A stretch of DNA of 64,000 bases from Fratercula arctica (GCA_947846985.1 CANTUZ010000001.1:171812091-171876090); one strand, 5' to 3'; shown: positions 1 through 30,819, counted from the stretch's first letter. The notes: generated from the letters alone by a model not told the origin. Made by a program: numbers and translations.

Positions 1-6161
<6,161 letters not shown>

Positions 6162-6247
6162 TTATTGGAAGGCTTCTGATTTCCTGCTTGTCCATGTTCA
6201 TCTTGCTTTAACCCTGCAAGCAAAGCATCTCTGGAACAGTGCTTATC
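6162..6247 (-). CDS. ARID2: ARID2 exon 18 (end of zinc finger 2)
   Basis: This 86-base exon encodes [20 protein letters not shown] then AGNQKPSN, residues about 1686-1713, with the next Lys codon split. The acceptor is aaacag|GAT and the donor AATAA|gtaaga. DKH provides the last histidine (about H1688) of the second C-x4-C-x12-H-x4-H finger. The remainder is a polar linker, moderately divergent from mammals. Confidence 0.95.
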
Positions 6248-11882
<5,635 letters not shown>

Positions 11883-12031
11883 TTTTTACAAGATTGCCAC
11901 AGACACATGAAGTTCTGTCCAGGTTTTTTCATTTGCTCTGCATGCTGACTTGCTGCAGTGTATGAAGGCGGCTGCAAATTGATCTGCTGCCCCTGTACTT
12001 GAACTGTTGGTATCGACGTTGCAGGTGTGCT
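11883..12031 (-). CDS. ARID2: ARID2 exon 16 (first half of zinc finger 1)
   Basis: This 149-base exon encodes residues about 1590-1638: a variable stretch STPATSIPTVQVQGQQINLQ, then SQHAEQMKKPGQNFMCLWQS and CK. The acceptor is tctacag|AGC and the donor AAAAA|gtaaat, splitting the second Lys codon. KKPGQNFMCLWQSCKK is the strongly conserved start of C2H2 finger 1 and carries its two cysteines (about C1632 and C1637, spacing C-x4-C). The preceding 30 residues differ from mammals but keep the same length, as far as I recall. I chose this acceptor because it gives the right phase; the next AG two bases later would break the frame. Confidence 0.93.
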
Positions 12032-15000
12032 CTGTAGAAAAAGTTAAAACACAGTTTTACACAGGGCTCATTTCAAGGCTTGACATACAGTTTACTGTTT
12101 ATTCAAAGATCTTTTGTTTTACCCTTCAATCAACCACAGGTTTTCAGATTTTAGCACTCTGAATAAGCATTAATAGACATACAACTTTTACACTTCTGCA
12201 GAAGTTTCTAATAGTCAAATTACTAAACCTTATGCTCAAATTCAAATACAGAATTATGATTGCCAAGGAATTTCTGAAGGGCACTAGTGGCGCAAAGGTC
12301 AGCATTACTTTGCAAAAGCTTTATTTGTAATTTAAGAAAAAAAAAACCATGCAAACTTGAAGGGTTGCAATATTACCAGCACAAGTAGTAGTTTGCTTTC
12401 CTATGTAAATGTAGCAGAAAACATTGCTAAAATAATTAAAATGAGCCCTGATACCTCTAAAACTGCTTTATGTTCTTTGATGAAATGGTTTTATGTGCCG
12501 CATTAGTACACATCAGTCTGTGTTACAGAGTGTGTAAGGAAAGGTAAATTGAACAATGCTGAAGAAACACGATCAAAGACCAGTAGGCTCAAACTATGAC
12601 ATTCCATTTTCTCTATAAAACTTGGCAAATGATATGATTCTTCAAGCTCTTGTAAAACCAGCCAGCACATGTACCTTTAATACAGAACATCACATGCCCA
12701 GAATGCCTGAACATGCCATACAACTTGTATACAGTGAAATATAAACATTTCAGAAAGGAAAAAGATGTTTCCCTTGCAATATTACAAAGACATTTTAACA
12801 GTGAATAAAAATTATCTTAAAAGTGACCTAAAAAGATAAAAACAAAGCCAAAACATGTTAATTTTATTTCTTTTTCTGAGTAACAGATAATGAACGCTGG
12901 ACTTCCCCATTTCAGAACAGTGTTCATGTCAGAATACAGTTTCTCCTATTTCTTTTTTCCTGGAAGTCTCCAGCCAGCAAGACATTTGTTTATAAAGACG
13001 ATGACAACAGTAAAAAGATTAAGCTTTTGAATATTATCTAAGGAATGAAGACTTAACATCCTTTTCTTCCCTACTGTTAGAAAAGGAACATAACATGCTT
13101 TTAAAGAGACCAAACAAAACTACTTTTAGGTCTGTGTTTAAGAATATTATAAAAGCAGCATTTTCAAATGCTGCACACACCACTCTACATCTTTACAGCT
13201 CCATTACCCAATAGCTTTAGACTTCAACTGCAAAGAAACAAACAGTTAAGTGCAACTTGTAACATTTCATTTGCTAACATTTCAGTTTTCTTTCTGCTGC
13301 TCTCTACTGGCACCAGGGACAACAGTCACACAAGGTAACAATTTAATAACTATCACAGATCATACAATGCTAATAACATGACCAAAAAGGACAGCAAAAA
13401 AAGCCTCATCAAAACCAAAACGGTTCCCTCATCCAAGCATAAATCCTGATAAAAATAAGGCAAAACTCAGCAAAACTGTTAAGCACAGCACAACTATTGT
13501 ATGATGCCTATGATCTGTGTGCGTGTAAAGTTTTAGGAAAGGACTCTTGAGTCCATTAGTCATAACTACAAATTATTTTGAACTTGGCAATGATTTTCAT
13601 CTGAAGACTCTAAGCTATTTTACAGATTGGGTAATAAATCTCCACAATATATCTTTTAACAAAAGGTAAACACAAGTAGAGCATTTCAAGATCCAGGTCC
13701 CTTTAACAAGGCATTTTTAAAGGGAAGCTGAAAGTAAAATCATCAAGTGTCAGCAGTCCAGCTTGTTTTGCCATCTTCCCTTGGCATCCTGATATCAGTA
13801 CATTATGATGGTCTTTATGCGACTTTTTATCCCTATAGAACTTCTGTCTCATTTAATACGCTGGAGAGAGAGTGAGCTTACTGAATGAACTCAGTGTTTT
13901 ATTTAATTCTCATCATTCAGTGTGTGCTTCATGTATTATTTACTCCATTCTAAGCAAGCCCTGCAATTAATCCAGAATTATGAATTTTCTCAAGGGTTTT
14001 TCTGGCAAGCTCTCCTAGTGGTATTCAAAGGTTTTAATACCATCTCATTAAAAAACCTGTTTATTTTAAACAAGGAGATCTGAGACATGCAACACAAAAT
14101 GTTACATGCTGAAAATGAAAGAGCACAGGGAAGGAAACAAATTTTCAGGATAAAAACTTAAAATTCAGTTTCCCCTCCAATTTCTTTCTACCCTTTTTTT
14201 TTTTTGTGAGGGAAAAAAAAGCTGATAAATTGAATAGAAATATGTGAAATAATTGTTGTTGCTTAGAATTCTCTTATCACTGCTGTACTGCAAAGTAGAG
14301 TAGTTTCGCTCAAACTTCTAGCATTAGGCAGTTAAACTTCCATGTATTTTGAAGTCAAATTTATTGCTTGCTTGCTTATTAACTGTACTGATTGCATTTT
14401 TAAATCAACAGATAAAGCAAAATTACATTTGTTTTCCTAGGTTTTATTTTAGAAACCTAAGTTACATGTTCAAACATCTCAAAGCTTTCCTCTCTTTGTT
14501 CAAGAGGTCAGAAATAATGCTAATTTTTGTTTTCTTTTTTTCCCTCCTCTATTTTCATATATTGATTTAGTAATGCATGATACACAGGACATCACTAAAA
14601 TTAGGTATAGTCTTTGTTTTTCAGAAATGAAACTCCTTTCCAAAAATGTACCTAGAAATACTTGCTATGTGCTACCACAGTACTGACAGGCAATGATTAT
14701 GTAAAATCACTTATTTATTTAACATACGTAACTATGACATTTAATCCTAGTAAAGTCTTCCTGGGAAAAATAACATTGAAGAAAATTTCCCCATGGCATA
14801 ATGATTTCACAAAATTTCCTCCTCTAGCAAAACCATTTAATCATTCCAGGTTCCTCAAGAAATCAAACTCCCAGTACTCTAGTACACTTGAAAGCACTTC
14901 ATGGCATCTTTTTATAATCAGATTAGACCTCTCCATGATAGGATTTGAAAGTGCCACCACTTAGCACTTTTGCAAATCAGATCTCACTGGATCTCAGGAC

Positions 15001-16874
15001 TGAAAGGTACCTCTAGCAGTATCACCTATCTCAGTACAGTTTGCACTGAACTCTTAAAACTACAGACATACAAACCCTTAATATCTGTACAGTCTACTTA
15101 CAGAACAGATACTACAGCTTTAATAAGCAGAAGGAGATTCTGTCTCTGGACCGAATGACTTTAGATTGAGATTTGGTGGGGGGAGGGAAGGAAGTGTGGC
15201 AGAGTCATGAGAACTAAGAGTAAAGCTAAGAGCTTTCTGCTAACTAGAATGGGCTGTTTACAAAAGACACTAATTTATTTTTATGCACAAGAGCTCCTCC
15301 ATTTGGGCACACCAGCTCCCTATGGGGTAGGAATAACAAACCCTCTGGCTTGGGGTAGAAACGGCTTCCACCTCCATTTCACAGGAGCAATGGTGCCATT
15401 CCCTTTATGTATTAATGGATAACTCTGTTTTAGCGTGACACTTGCCCATTTTATTTAAAAGGCCTACTGTGCCATCAGCAAGAGAACATACTGCATCCCA
15501 GTGCAATGGGCTCCTGTTGACATATACAGCCATATGCAGTTTAAAACCATTAGGCTGCATTTTTTCTCCCACCATTAGTATGTGCACATGCATAGTAAAT
15601 ACATTTAACTAAAGAGTAAACAGTTAATTATTAGTAAAAATATTTTTTTTAAAGTATCATAGGATTTAGAGTTTGATATTACAAAATTTTATGTTTAGCT
15701 TCTTCATGATAATGAACATATATAAAAAGGTAACCTGTAAGTTGAAAATTAATATGGTATGATTTGAGCGTGAGGAAGGGGTCAGGTAGATGGGTAGGCA
15801 CTAAAATATACGTTCTTTTCTTGTTAGATTACTAAAGTTTAAGTCCCCTTGCAACAGTGTGCTTCACAAGTGAAGAGCAATAAAAGCACAGAGATCCTGT
15901 ATTTCAGTACTTCCAGCTGAGAAACTCATTTGCTCTGTGGCAAGGAATGAATTACACCTCCTGGGGCAACACACCTGCTTTCTGGTGCATGGAAATTCTC
16001 AGCTTCCCAATCAACAGAGAGCAGGAGCAAACAGTGAAGGCAATGCTCACACAGCTTTTGCCACCTAAATTTCCACACAAGGCAGCCCACTTGAAACATC
16101 CTTAAGAGAAATGGGTGTGCACTGTTTAGGAGGGGATGAAAGTGATGAGCAGGGAAGTGATTACTTTAAAAGCCAGATAAGGCAATTGAAATCAGATTTG
16201 CTCACTTCTAGTAACTTGGCGTGACAGCAGAGTATTCCTTCAAAATACACAGCAACTGTGACAAACCAACATGGTTACGTTCAACAGATGTTCTGGAGGC
16301 GTTTGAAGAGGAGTAAGAAAAAGTGGAAAAGAAAAGAAAGTGTACAGGTAGGTAAATTGCTCATTTCTTTTTCTGTTTCATCTACCGGTCCAGCACAACA
16401 CCTCAGGAAAACAATAATCCAGGAACAGGGCACACCAAAATAAAAGGAAGCAGAGATAGTAAAGTGCCAGTTCTGTCTCCACTCAGACTACATTTCATGA
16501 GCTTATAAAATACAGATGGAGATGTAAGAAAAAAATCACAATGCTGTGTGTATCATATGTTCCTCTTCTGACGTAACCCCTATCCCAAGTTTTTATAAAA
16601 ATGCAAAAAATAACAATCTTTAAAGTCAGTATATATGTAGGGTTTTTTTCAGTGAGTTTTGCTGAGGCGTACAATTAACATGGAACAATTACAGGTTATA
16701 CACAGAACATACCTGTACTTGTCTAACTGGATTTCGATAGCCCTACATGAGCTGTCCCATAAACAGCACGTATATGAATTTTCTTCATTTTAGTAGGCCA
16801 TTTAAGTCAATATTTTTCCCGCCAAGCACATAGCACTAGCCCATTTCAAACTACCATTCATATAACGAAACAAA

Positions 16875-17160
16875 TCTTCTCTTTTACATCCCCTTAAGGA
16901 TTATTTCACTCTTTTTCTTGGCTTTCCTTAGTTTTCACGTTGCTGTTCCCTTCCTCCTCTGTTTGTTTGCCCTTCCTTATCTTCACTTCAAGCATCTTCC
17001 CTTTCTCCTCTCTGCAGTTCATGACAACTAATCCTGCTACAGTTGCATAGGCAATACTCTCCTCCCTCTTCTGTCCTCTTCATCTCCTTCTCCAGCCTTC
17101 CTGTTGGGTTATAATTTTATTACAAATTTTCCTCTTCTATCCCTTTCTCACTTCCCCGAA
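16875..17160. repeat. Pyrimidine-rich stretch (purine-rich in ARID2 RNA)
   Basis: Over roughly 285 bases the plus strand is dominated by C and T, in clusters such as tccctttctcctctctgcag, with few purines. In the ARID2 transcript this becomes a GA-rich segment deep in intron 15. It is not a regular tandem repeat. It may be an unusual-structure (H-DNA-type) tract or a binding site for GA-binding splicing factors, but nothing in the sequence proves a role. Confidence 0.5.
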
Positions 17161-18900
17161 ATACAGGGTCTACTTTAGAAAAAAATTTTATGATAACAAG
17201 CAAACAGGAAACCATACGCTAACAGCGTCAGCAGCTATACAATTTTGCCATAGCAAATACCCCTTTATCCCACATCCCTCACCATTTTTCTCCATTGGGT
17301 TGTATTTATAAATTTAACACTGTTTGCAGAAAGAACATGTTCTTCTATTTCATCTGCACAACAGCCAGTATACATTAGGTACTGCAGAGAGGATAAAACA
17401 ATGCAGATGGTCCAGTGAAAAAAGTGTTCCTTAGCTGCTGTCTTTCAAAAAGTCAGGGACAAGGAAGCTACTTATCATACAAGGAAGACTCTCAAAACAT
17501 GAGGGGGGGGGGAAAAACAGGAGATTACACAGGGCCTAACCTCAAAAGAAGTCATCAGTAAAACTCACACTGAGTTCATGAGCATTTGGCTACATCTTAC
17601 TATTTCTGGATGTCTTAAAGATACTCCTAAAAGCAGACTCATTATTGGAAATACTTAACATCTGCTTTTCCAGAAAAACAATGGCTATCGAAGCTGCTCA
17701 GCAGCTTTGGGAAAAAAAAGAGTTGGCCAGGATGATTTTGGCACTGTTTCAGTCCAACACATCGATTTCAGAGTGGTAAAGATCCTTAAAAGCCTTAAGC
17801 CAAACTATGATGTTCACTATATCTGAACAGAGTACTATGAAGTGAGTTCTGTTCTAAGTCAGTACTTGGCATTATCATGATAGACATGATTCATAAATAC
17901 CCATATGTAATGGTTAAGGCAATTAGCTAAAAAATTAGATCATTCACCAAGATGAAAACTAATTAACTCCTTTTCTCCAACATTCCTGTAATTTTTAAGA
18001 AAGGAAGGGCATCTTACAGACAGAAGATTGCGCTAACTTCCATGGAAGCAGATATTAAACCCAGTTATTTTGATCTGCAGATACCCAGCTGGCATTTTTT
18101 TGTTTGTACAGGTAATAGAAAATGTAAGAACTATTAATGATAGCGATATTAGTGACAATGTAAAAAAGAAAATATCAGCACAGAAAATATTCTTTTTTCT
18201 TTATTTTTCATCTATTATAATGATACGTGTTATCTAATACTAATGAAATAGTTAACTGTATTACTCCCCTCTTCTCAAAAATCTGTAAGTCTAATAGTTT
18301 AGTAGCTGTTTGAGACACAACTGAAAATTCTTGTTGGCTGTGTGTCCAGGGAATAAATAACCCCAGATAATATTTAATCCGTTCCAGAGACATAGTCATA
18401 CCATTTTCTATTTCAGCCAAGTCTTTAGCAAAGCTGTAATAGAAATTCAAACTGTGTAACAGCTGAAGACACTCACTGTAAAAAGCAAGGCATAGCTAAT
18501 ATTTTCACACTAGAGAAAATCTAGCACATTGTCCCTATGCTGCCAACAGGCACTTTCATTTTGGTCAAATCATTTCTAGTAAGAACAAAGATAAATAACG
18601 TATCAGAAAAATACAGGTATCTCTTTGATAAAACCTAAGTGAAAATTTACATGTGAACTTAAAGACATTTTAAGAACATAACTCCGTGTGGTGTGGTGTG
18701 GCAGTTAAAAGAAAAAAGTAAAAAAAGAAAACTTGTTAACTGTTAGTCCTGATTTCCGACAGTAAACGCAGGACAGTGAAAAGAGCTTTCAACAGAAACC
18801 GAATGTGACACAGAAAAAGAAGCAGCACTAGACATCACTTGTTGAATTTTGAGTTCTAGCTCTGCTTAAGTCCATAAGGTCTATACCTGCTACCTCATCA

Positions 18901-18938
18901 AAAACAAACAAACAAAACCCCAACCAAACAAACAAAAA
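18901..18938. repeat. A/C-rich low-complexity tract
   Basis: The plus strand shows repeating AAAC/CAAA units (caaacaaacaaaacccc type). It reads as U/G-rich in the sense RNA. Similar tracts occur in introns 3 and 6. Confidence 0.8.
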
Positions 18939-19262
18939 AGGAAGATGAAAGATCTGTTTTATCTAAAGATCAAAATGCACTGACATACACTCAAGATTTC
19001 ATTTCTCCTCTCTGCAGTCTGTCAGAACTCACTGCCAGACCTACTGTTCTATTCTTTTTGCTCCTGTTGAGGTTAGGAACGTTTTTTGGAGAGGGAATTT
19101 CTGTCCGTGTACAACACTGAAGTAAATTCTAGAGACTGGAATACTCTGAAACATGATTATTTGTACTTCTTAATATTCAAACAAATGATGTCCATACCTC
19201 ATTTCTAGTAAAGTGGTAGGGAGTAACCACTTTCAAATGGTTGAAAAAAGTCGATAACGGTT

Positions 19263-19283
19263 AAAAAAAAAAAAAAAAAAAAA
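19263..19283. repeat. A21 homopolymer
   Basis: Twenty-one adenines on the plus strand in intron 15. I looked for a retroposed gene copy just before it and saw none. Confidence 0.9.
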
Positions 19284-19916
19284 GCAGCCATCTCCAGGAG
19301 TTTGTCAAACAGAAAAAACACAAACAATGCTTATTCTAGCGATAAAATAAACATTACAAATATTTTGTAATAAAAAAACCACAAATATTTCAACAAATTT
19401 ACAAAACAATAATTTCTCCTGACTCCTTTAAAGACCTCCTGGTCTCCTTTAAAGACCACCTTTAAATTCAGGAACTACAACTCCTTTCAGCAAGCCAGAT
19501 GCAGCTGCGGTGATTAACTTGCAAAAAACCATATTCACCCCTCCATAAGCAATAATGACCAAGAATAAAATGCAAAACAATACTGGCATTTTTACAAGAC
19601 CCAAGACCATACAACAAATCATTTTTGTTTTCAGAACAGTTAATCCTTTAAGGAAGAAACCAGTGAGCAGACGTTCTTTCCTTACCGTGTATTATCAAGC
19701 TACAAACTATTTTAAATTCCACTATTGTCATTGACATTGAAGAAGTATGCAAACCATTAGAACTTTAGTCCGTGAAAGAACAGAAACCATCACTTTCTGA
19801 ATATTTTAAATAATATGCAAGAGACATTGAGTGAGTTTACATTTTCACCCGCATTATTTCACAGTATTAATCAGAATCACAGTTGGAATAAACATAAAAA
19901 GAACACTGCAACATAC

Positions 19917-22774
19917 CTGTGTGACCATGCTTTGTATATACGTGGTTGGATGCTGCTGCTTTTGTTGAACAGCACTCTCTATTGCTACTTTCGCTACAGT
20001 GCTTGGATCCGCTCCTGCTGGCACAGCAACCATAGTTGCACTGCAACCAGCATTGTTGGGGTCACTGATTGTAACAATTCTAACTCCTACTTTATTTGGA
20101 ATTCCTGGAACAGTTTCCCTGTCATTATCCTCTGCTGGTCTCTTTACAGTTTTGCATTCTGCTGTGCCATTAGTAGACCGAACTTCGGATGACAGGGTAG
20201 ACTGGGACACTCTAGGTCCTGAGTGTGGAACTGCTATGATTTGATGCCCCTGTATAACAGAGGCTGTAGATTGTGGTGAGACAACTACACTTGGGCGTTG
20301 CTGAGGCACATCTGAATTCAAACTTGAAGCTAGAGGTCCATTAGGTAAATCAGTGTTGGTACCACTAAGTTGCTGGGTTAACAGTTTTGCAGCCTCCTGT
20401 GTACCGCTTACAACAGGTGAACTACTCAAAGTTAATACAGGCCCATTAGAAATTCTTTCCCCTTGATCACCTTTGGCAGTATCTTGCTGCGTGGCATCCA
20501 AATTCCCTTGTTGTTCCACTGAAGATATCTCACCATTTCCTACATGATTGGAAGTTTTGTGATTTGGAATGTTTTTGCTCAAATGAGAACCATCTCCTTT
20601 ATCAAAATCACAGATTCCATTAACTAGGGGCTTCTTCAAATCACTTTTAATTTCCTGTGTGTCCATTTGTTCAAAGTTCTGCTTTCCAGGAGCTCCGTTC
20701 TCACCCATTTCTAATGATGGCCCATTACTGACTTGTGAGCACTGATTGGCCTCATTCTGAGTTTTCCCTGAGTTAGAAGGAGGTAGACTGGAGTCACTAT
20801 ACTTTCTCCCATTTAAAAGACTTCCCACCTGCATTTCATTTTCTTTTGCATCCCCATTGCTGGTGTTTGCAGCTCCTCTTCGGCAGGAAGGATTCTCCAT
20901 AACTTCAATTTTACGTTCATGAATGTGTAAACCTGTTGCTTCCTTTGCTTCTTCCTCCTTTTGGCAAATTATTTTATCACCTTTGAATGGGGGAGCAGCA
21001 GTACATGGTGATTGTCCAGCTGAAGGTGCTTGAGTAGCTGGAAGCGTTTGCACCTGTAGCCCAACTCCTGTCTGTGCTCCACTCACTGCAATTCCTGCTG
21101 GAGCAATGATTTGAGTTGCATTTCCCTGACTCACAGTTGCAGTAGCAAAACTCGTATTTGGCACAACTGTTATCGTAACCTGGTTGCCAGTAGTCCCTTG
21201 GAAAATAGTTGCTGGGCTGTTTGAGATCAACTGGCCTGGCAATATCTGTAAATTAGAAATGGGTACTGTTTGTACTGCCCCTTGGGGCTGGATTGCACCC
21301 GGGACCAGCTGAACATTTTGCTGTCCAACTAGCAGCTGCTGAGCTGGAGACTGTCCTTGAACTCCAAAACCTGGTGCCTGGTTATTGGCCATCTGATAAA
21401 CCACCTGAGGGCTAGGAGCTCTTGCATTGTTAGGTGGAGGAATCTGCGGAGCTGGGAGTATAAGCTTCCCCCCTGGAGTTGAGGGGCCTCTTTTCGGAAG
21501 GAGCAGTTGTTTTATCAGACTAGACTCACCAGAGTTAGGCTGGCCAACTCCGGTGTTAGCTTGTTGTGACTGAACTTGCATTTGTAGCGGTTGTTGTACC
21601 TGTACCTGCTGCTGCGATGATGCTGGTGAATGTTGCTGCTGCTGCTGCCTCTTTACAGAAAGCATCTGGCTGACAGTAGGAGGGGGTCCCTGTGACTGAG
21701 GAGTGGTAGATGAAGATGACATAACTGCAGGGACTTGATTATTTGTAACCGGACCTGGGGATGGCGAAGAAGATGGAGTAATGCTTGGCTGTCCAGTCAA
21801 CTGGACGGTTTGACCAGCGGGAATAGAAGCTGGATTAGCAAGCACTATTTGATGAATGGCTGGTGCGTACGTTTGACCTTGCTGAGCTGGCTGGCTTACA
21901 ATCACTACACTTTGCTGGGATGGTGGTGGAGGCTGCTGCTGTGGCTGCATCGGCTGCTGTACCACAGCAGGTGGAACTTGCTGAGATGGCAGAGGCTTTG
22001 GTGCTATATTCTGAAACCCTACCCTAGATGTTGGCGGGTTTTGGACACCTGCGATTGTAACCACCTGCCCAGCTGCTACTTGGAAATTTTGAACTGTGGT
22101 GGCAGAAACAATGTTAGATGCAGAGGTTGTGACGTACTGCTGTGGTGCTATGATGACTGTATCTTGTTGCTGGTTGCCAGCAGAGGACTGCTGAGATGAT
22201 GTCTGCCCAGGTTGTGATGTGCTGATTAGCTGCTGACCCTGTGAAACTGCTGAACTGCATGCTGGTATGTTTTGTACTCTGCCAAATATATGACCCTGAG
22301 GTACAGCTTGCTGAATTACCGTAACAGGAGTGCCTGAAGGTATCTGTCCTGGTACCACTGCGTGCAGTGGAGACTGTTGTTGAATTACAGGTTGGTGGTG
22401 AAGCAACGTCTGAGAACCAACAACAGTAACAGACGGCTGTTGTCCTGTAGTGCTGTGATTTTGATTAGAAGCTTGTGGTGCTCCTCCTACAGCAATAGTA
22501 ACAGGAACTCCAGACTGGGAAACAGAGCTCTGTATCACTGCGGCCTTCACTACTTCACAGGATATCGGACCTTTATTCTGTATAACAGTCACTGGAGTAT
22601 TTTGTTGCTGCTGTGTGTGAACAGAAGGATTTTGTGGAATTCTAGAAACAGTCTGTGCCACAGTATGAACACCTTGAATTGGAAAAGACATCTGTGTTGC
22701 TGTCAAAGTTGAAGACTGGTTAATAGGGGTCCTCTGATAGTGATTTCCTACGCTTGGTAGCCCATGTGGGATTC
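19917..22774 (-). CDS. ARID2: ARID2 exon 15 (long Q/S/P/T-rich exon)
   Basis: This 2858-base exon encodes residues about 638-1589, over half the protein, from [10 protein letters not shown] to [20 protein letters not shown]. The acceptor is caacag|GA and the donor CACACAG|gtatgt in phase 0. The sequence is low complexity and Gln/Ser/Pro/Thr/Val-rich, with polyglutamine near residues 1015-1035 ([10 protein letters not shown]), and it is expected to be largely disordered. Well-conserved islands include [20 protein letters not shown], the [20 protein letters not shown] block, and the [20 protein letters not shown] segment. Read-through of the donor would add 21 codons to a stop at 19854. Sizeable plus-strand ORFs here are antisense shadows of this repetitive coding sequence. 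Confidence 0.98.
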
Positions 22775-23152
22775 CTGTTGAAATAAACACAGTAGAAGTT
22801 TGGAAGCAAAAACTATTTCATAACACTTTAACATAACAATTTTTTAAAAATCAAAGGCTTGAATTTGTAATTCTATATGAAGCAGTTTCTCTTCTCAGCT
22901 ATACCGCATCTGAATTAATGATGCGGCAACAGCGGCTTGTCTGCTGACTGACAAGTTTATGGGTTACACGTCAAATACTAGAATGGCATGCAAGTACATA
23001 CTGCAATATTATTCCTAACATTACTGAATAAAATCTATCAAAAAAGCATGGCCCTGACTTCCAACACTTTCAAACTATTTTGAAAAACTTGTGTCTTTTA
23101 TTGTCAGTTCAGAATCAATGCCAAATACTTGATATTTAATTAAATTAAAAAC
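22775..23152 (-). other. ARID2: ARID2 intron 14
   Basis: A 378-base intron with a non-consensus gttttt donor and a normal tttcaacag acceptor. No other element seen. Confidence 0.9.
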
Positions 23153-23352
23153 CTGCTGGCGAAGGAGACGAAGACACATCAGGAATTGAATCAACCCGGA
23201 CAACTGGGGTAGACGAAGTTGGTTGCTGCTGATAGTACATCTGAATGGGAAGTGGTATAGCTCTCCTTTTCACTCCTACCACATGTATATGTGCTTGACC
23301 GTTGTTACTTGGATCTTCTACTCTCTTCACTGTATGATTTGGAAAGACGGTT
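23153..23352 (-). CDS. ARID2: ARID2 exon 14
   Basis: The exon encodes residues about 570-636: [20 protein letters not shown], then [20 protein letters not shown] and a linker ending SSSPSPAG. It completes the RFX-type domain, whose last strand is the [10 protein letters not shown] segment. The acceptor is ggcag|A. The donor GCAG|gttttt is weak from +3 onward. If intron 14 were retained, translation would stop within two codons. Confidence 0.96.
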
Positions 23353-28329
<4,977 letters not shown>

Positions 28330-28497
28330 CTGGGACACCTGTTGCATGGGCCTGTGAAGAACCATGATCCATTACTTGTGGTCTGACATCAGGTATTCCT
28401 TGTTGGCTAACGCACTGATGTTCAATGAGTTTTACAGCAGTAAGTGCATCAGGTCCAAACATCTGGATGTCCATAGAAACCAGACATACTAATGTAT
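28330..28497 (-). CDS. ARID2: ARID2 exon 11
   Basis: The exon encodes residues about 444-499, opening DTLVCLVSMDIQMFGPDALT and ending in a variable segment, HATGVPG. The acceptor is ctttag|AT and the donor CCAG|gttagt. The first half, to AVKLIEH, matches mammals well. The second half (QCVSQQGIPDVRPQVMDHGS) is clearly divergent and marks the start of the flexible linker before the RFX-type domain. Confidence 0.95.
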
Positions 28498-30417
<1,920 letters not shown>

Positions 30418-30668
30418 CTCTGCTGCAATATTTCCCAGCGTGTCAAGCCCCAACTGCCGTAGAGAAATAAAGTGACTATGAGCAGAGAGTAGCAGGAACC
30501 GAAGACAAGTACGATTAGCTGCCAGAAGTTTAACATTTCCCTCTTCAAAAGAAAGGTTACGTAAAATCACTGCGATCTGAAGTACCCGCTGCCCTTCAAT
30601 ATCATTAATGCCCAATTTGCGAGGTGGATGAAATAAGGATTCCCAAATCCATTCTTCCGATGGAATAT
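30418..30668 (-). CDS. ARID2: ARID2 exon 8 (helical repeats)
   Basis: The exon encodes residues about 258-341, from [20 protein letters not shown] through [20 protein letters not shown] and ending [11 protein letters not shown]. The acceptor is tttgtag|AT and the donor GAG|gtaatg, in phase 0. The sequence is typical armadillo-like helical repeat and includes an LxxLL motif (LRFLL) of the type used for nuclear-receptor or coactivator contacts; whether it is used that way here is not shown. Near-identity to mammalian ARID2 is evident. Confidence 0.97.
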
Positions 30669-30752
30669 CTACAAAGTAAATAAATAAATTTTAGTCCTTC
30701 CTTCACTGTATTTACCAACATGTATGTATTAAGGTTAGTCAAGATGTCTCAC
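30669..30752 (-). other. ARID2: ARID2 intron 7 (84 bases)
   Basis: A very short GT-AG intron between exons 7 and 8, AT-rich, with a gtgaga donor and a ctttgtag acceptor. Nothing else is seen in it. Confidence 0.93.
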
Positions 30753-30819
30753 CTTGAGATTTGCTTCTGTCAGAAATTAGGTCACGGACTTCAATATCCT
30801 CAACAATATCCTTCCAAAA
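30753..30819 (-). CDS. ARID2: ARID2 exon 7
   Basis: This 67-base exon encodes [20 protein letters not shown] then SQ, residues about 236-257. The acceptor is cttcag|TTTTGG and the donor CAAG|gtgaga, ending one base into the next codon. The match to mammalian ARID2 is strong through SDR and then diverges just before the junction, where the bird-like sequence reads SKSQDIPSEEW across exons 7 and 8. Confidence 0.95.

Larger units (their letters stand above)
12032..19916 (-). other. ARID2: ARID2 intron 15
   Basis: A 7885-base GT-AG intron. Contents noticed: an A21 run at 19263-19283, a short direct repeat of ctcctttaaagacc at 19423 and 19444, an A/C-rich tract at 18901-18938, a G10 run at 17503-17512, a pyrimidine-rich stretch at 16875-17160, a G-rich patch at 15176-15190 and a T-run near 14195. 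No interspersed-repeat family or gene was recognised. Confidence 0.87.

Noticed and set aside
14960..15030. Possible CR1 tail (tctcaggactgaaaggtacc)
   Set aside because: Only a weak resemblance to the CR1 end, without the diagnostic boxes or the attctatga-type terminus.
19250..19283. A21 run as the tail of a processed pseudogene
   Set aside because: The sequence just upstream shows no coding similarity and no flanking duplication was evident.
21735..22199. 154-codon plus-strand ORF, with others at 22362-22712 and 19815-20192
   Set aside because: They are antisense to the Gln/Ser/Pro-rich coding exon 15, whose composition produces long open frames; their Trp/Leu/Arg-rich translations match no family.
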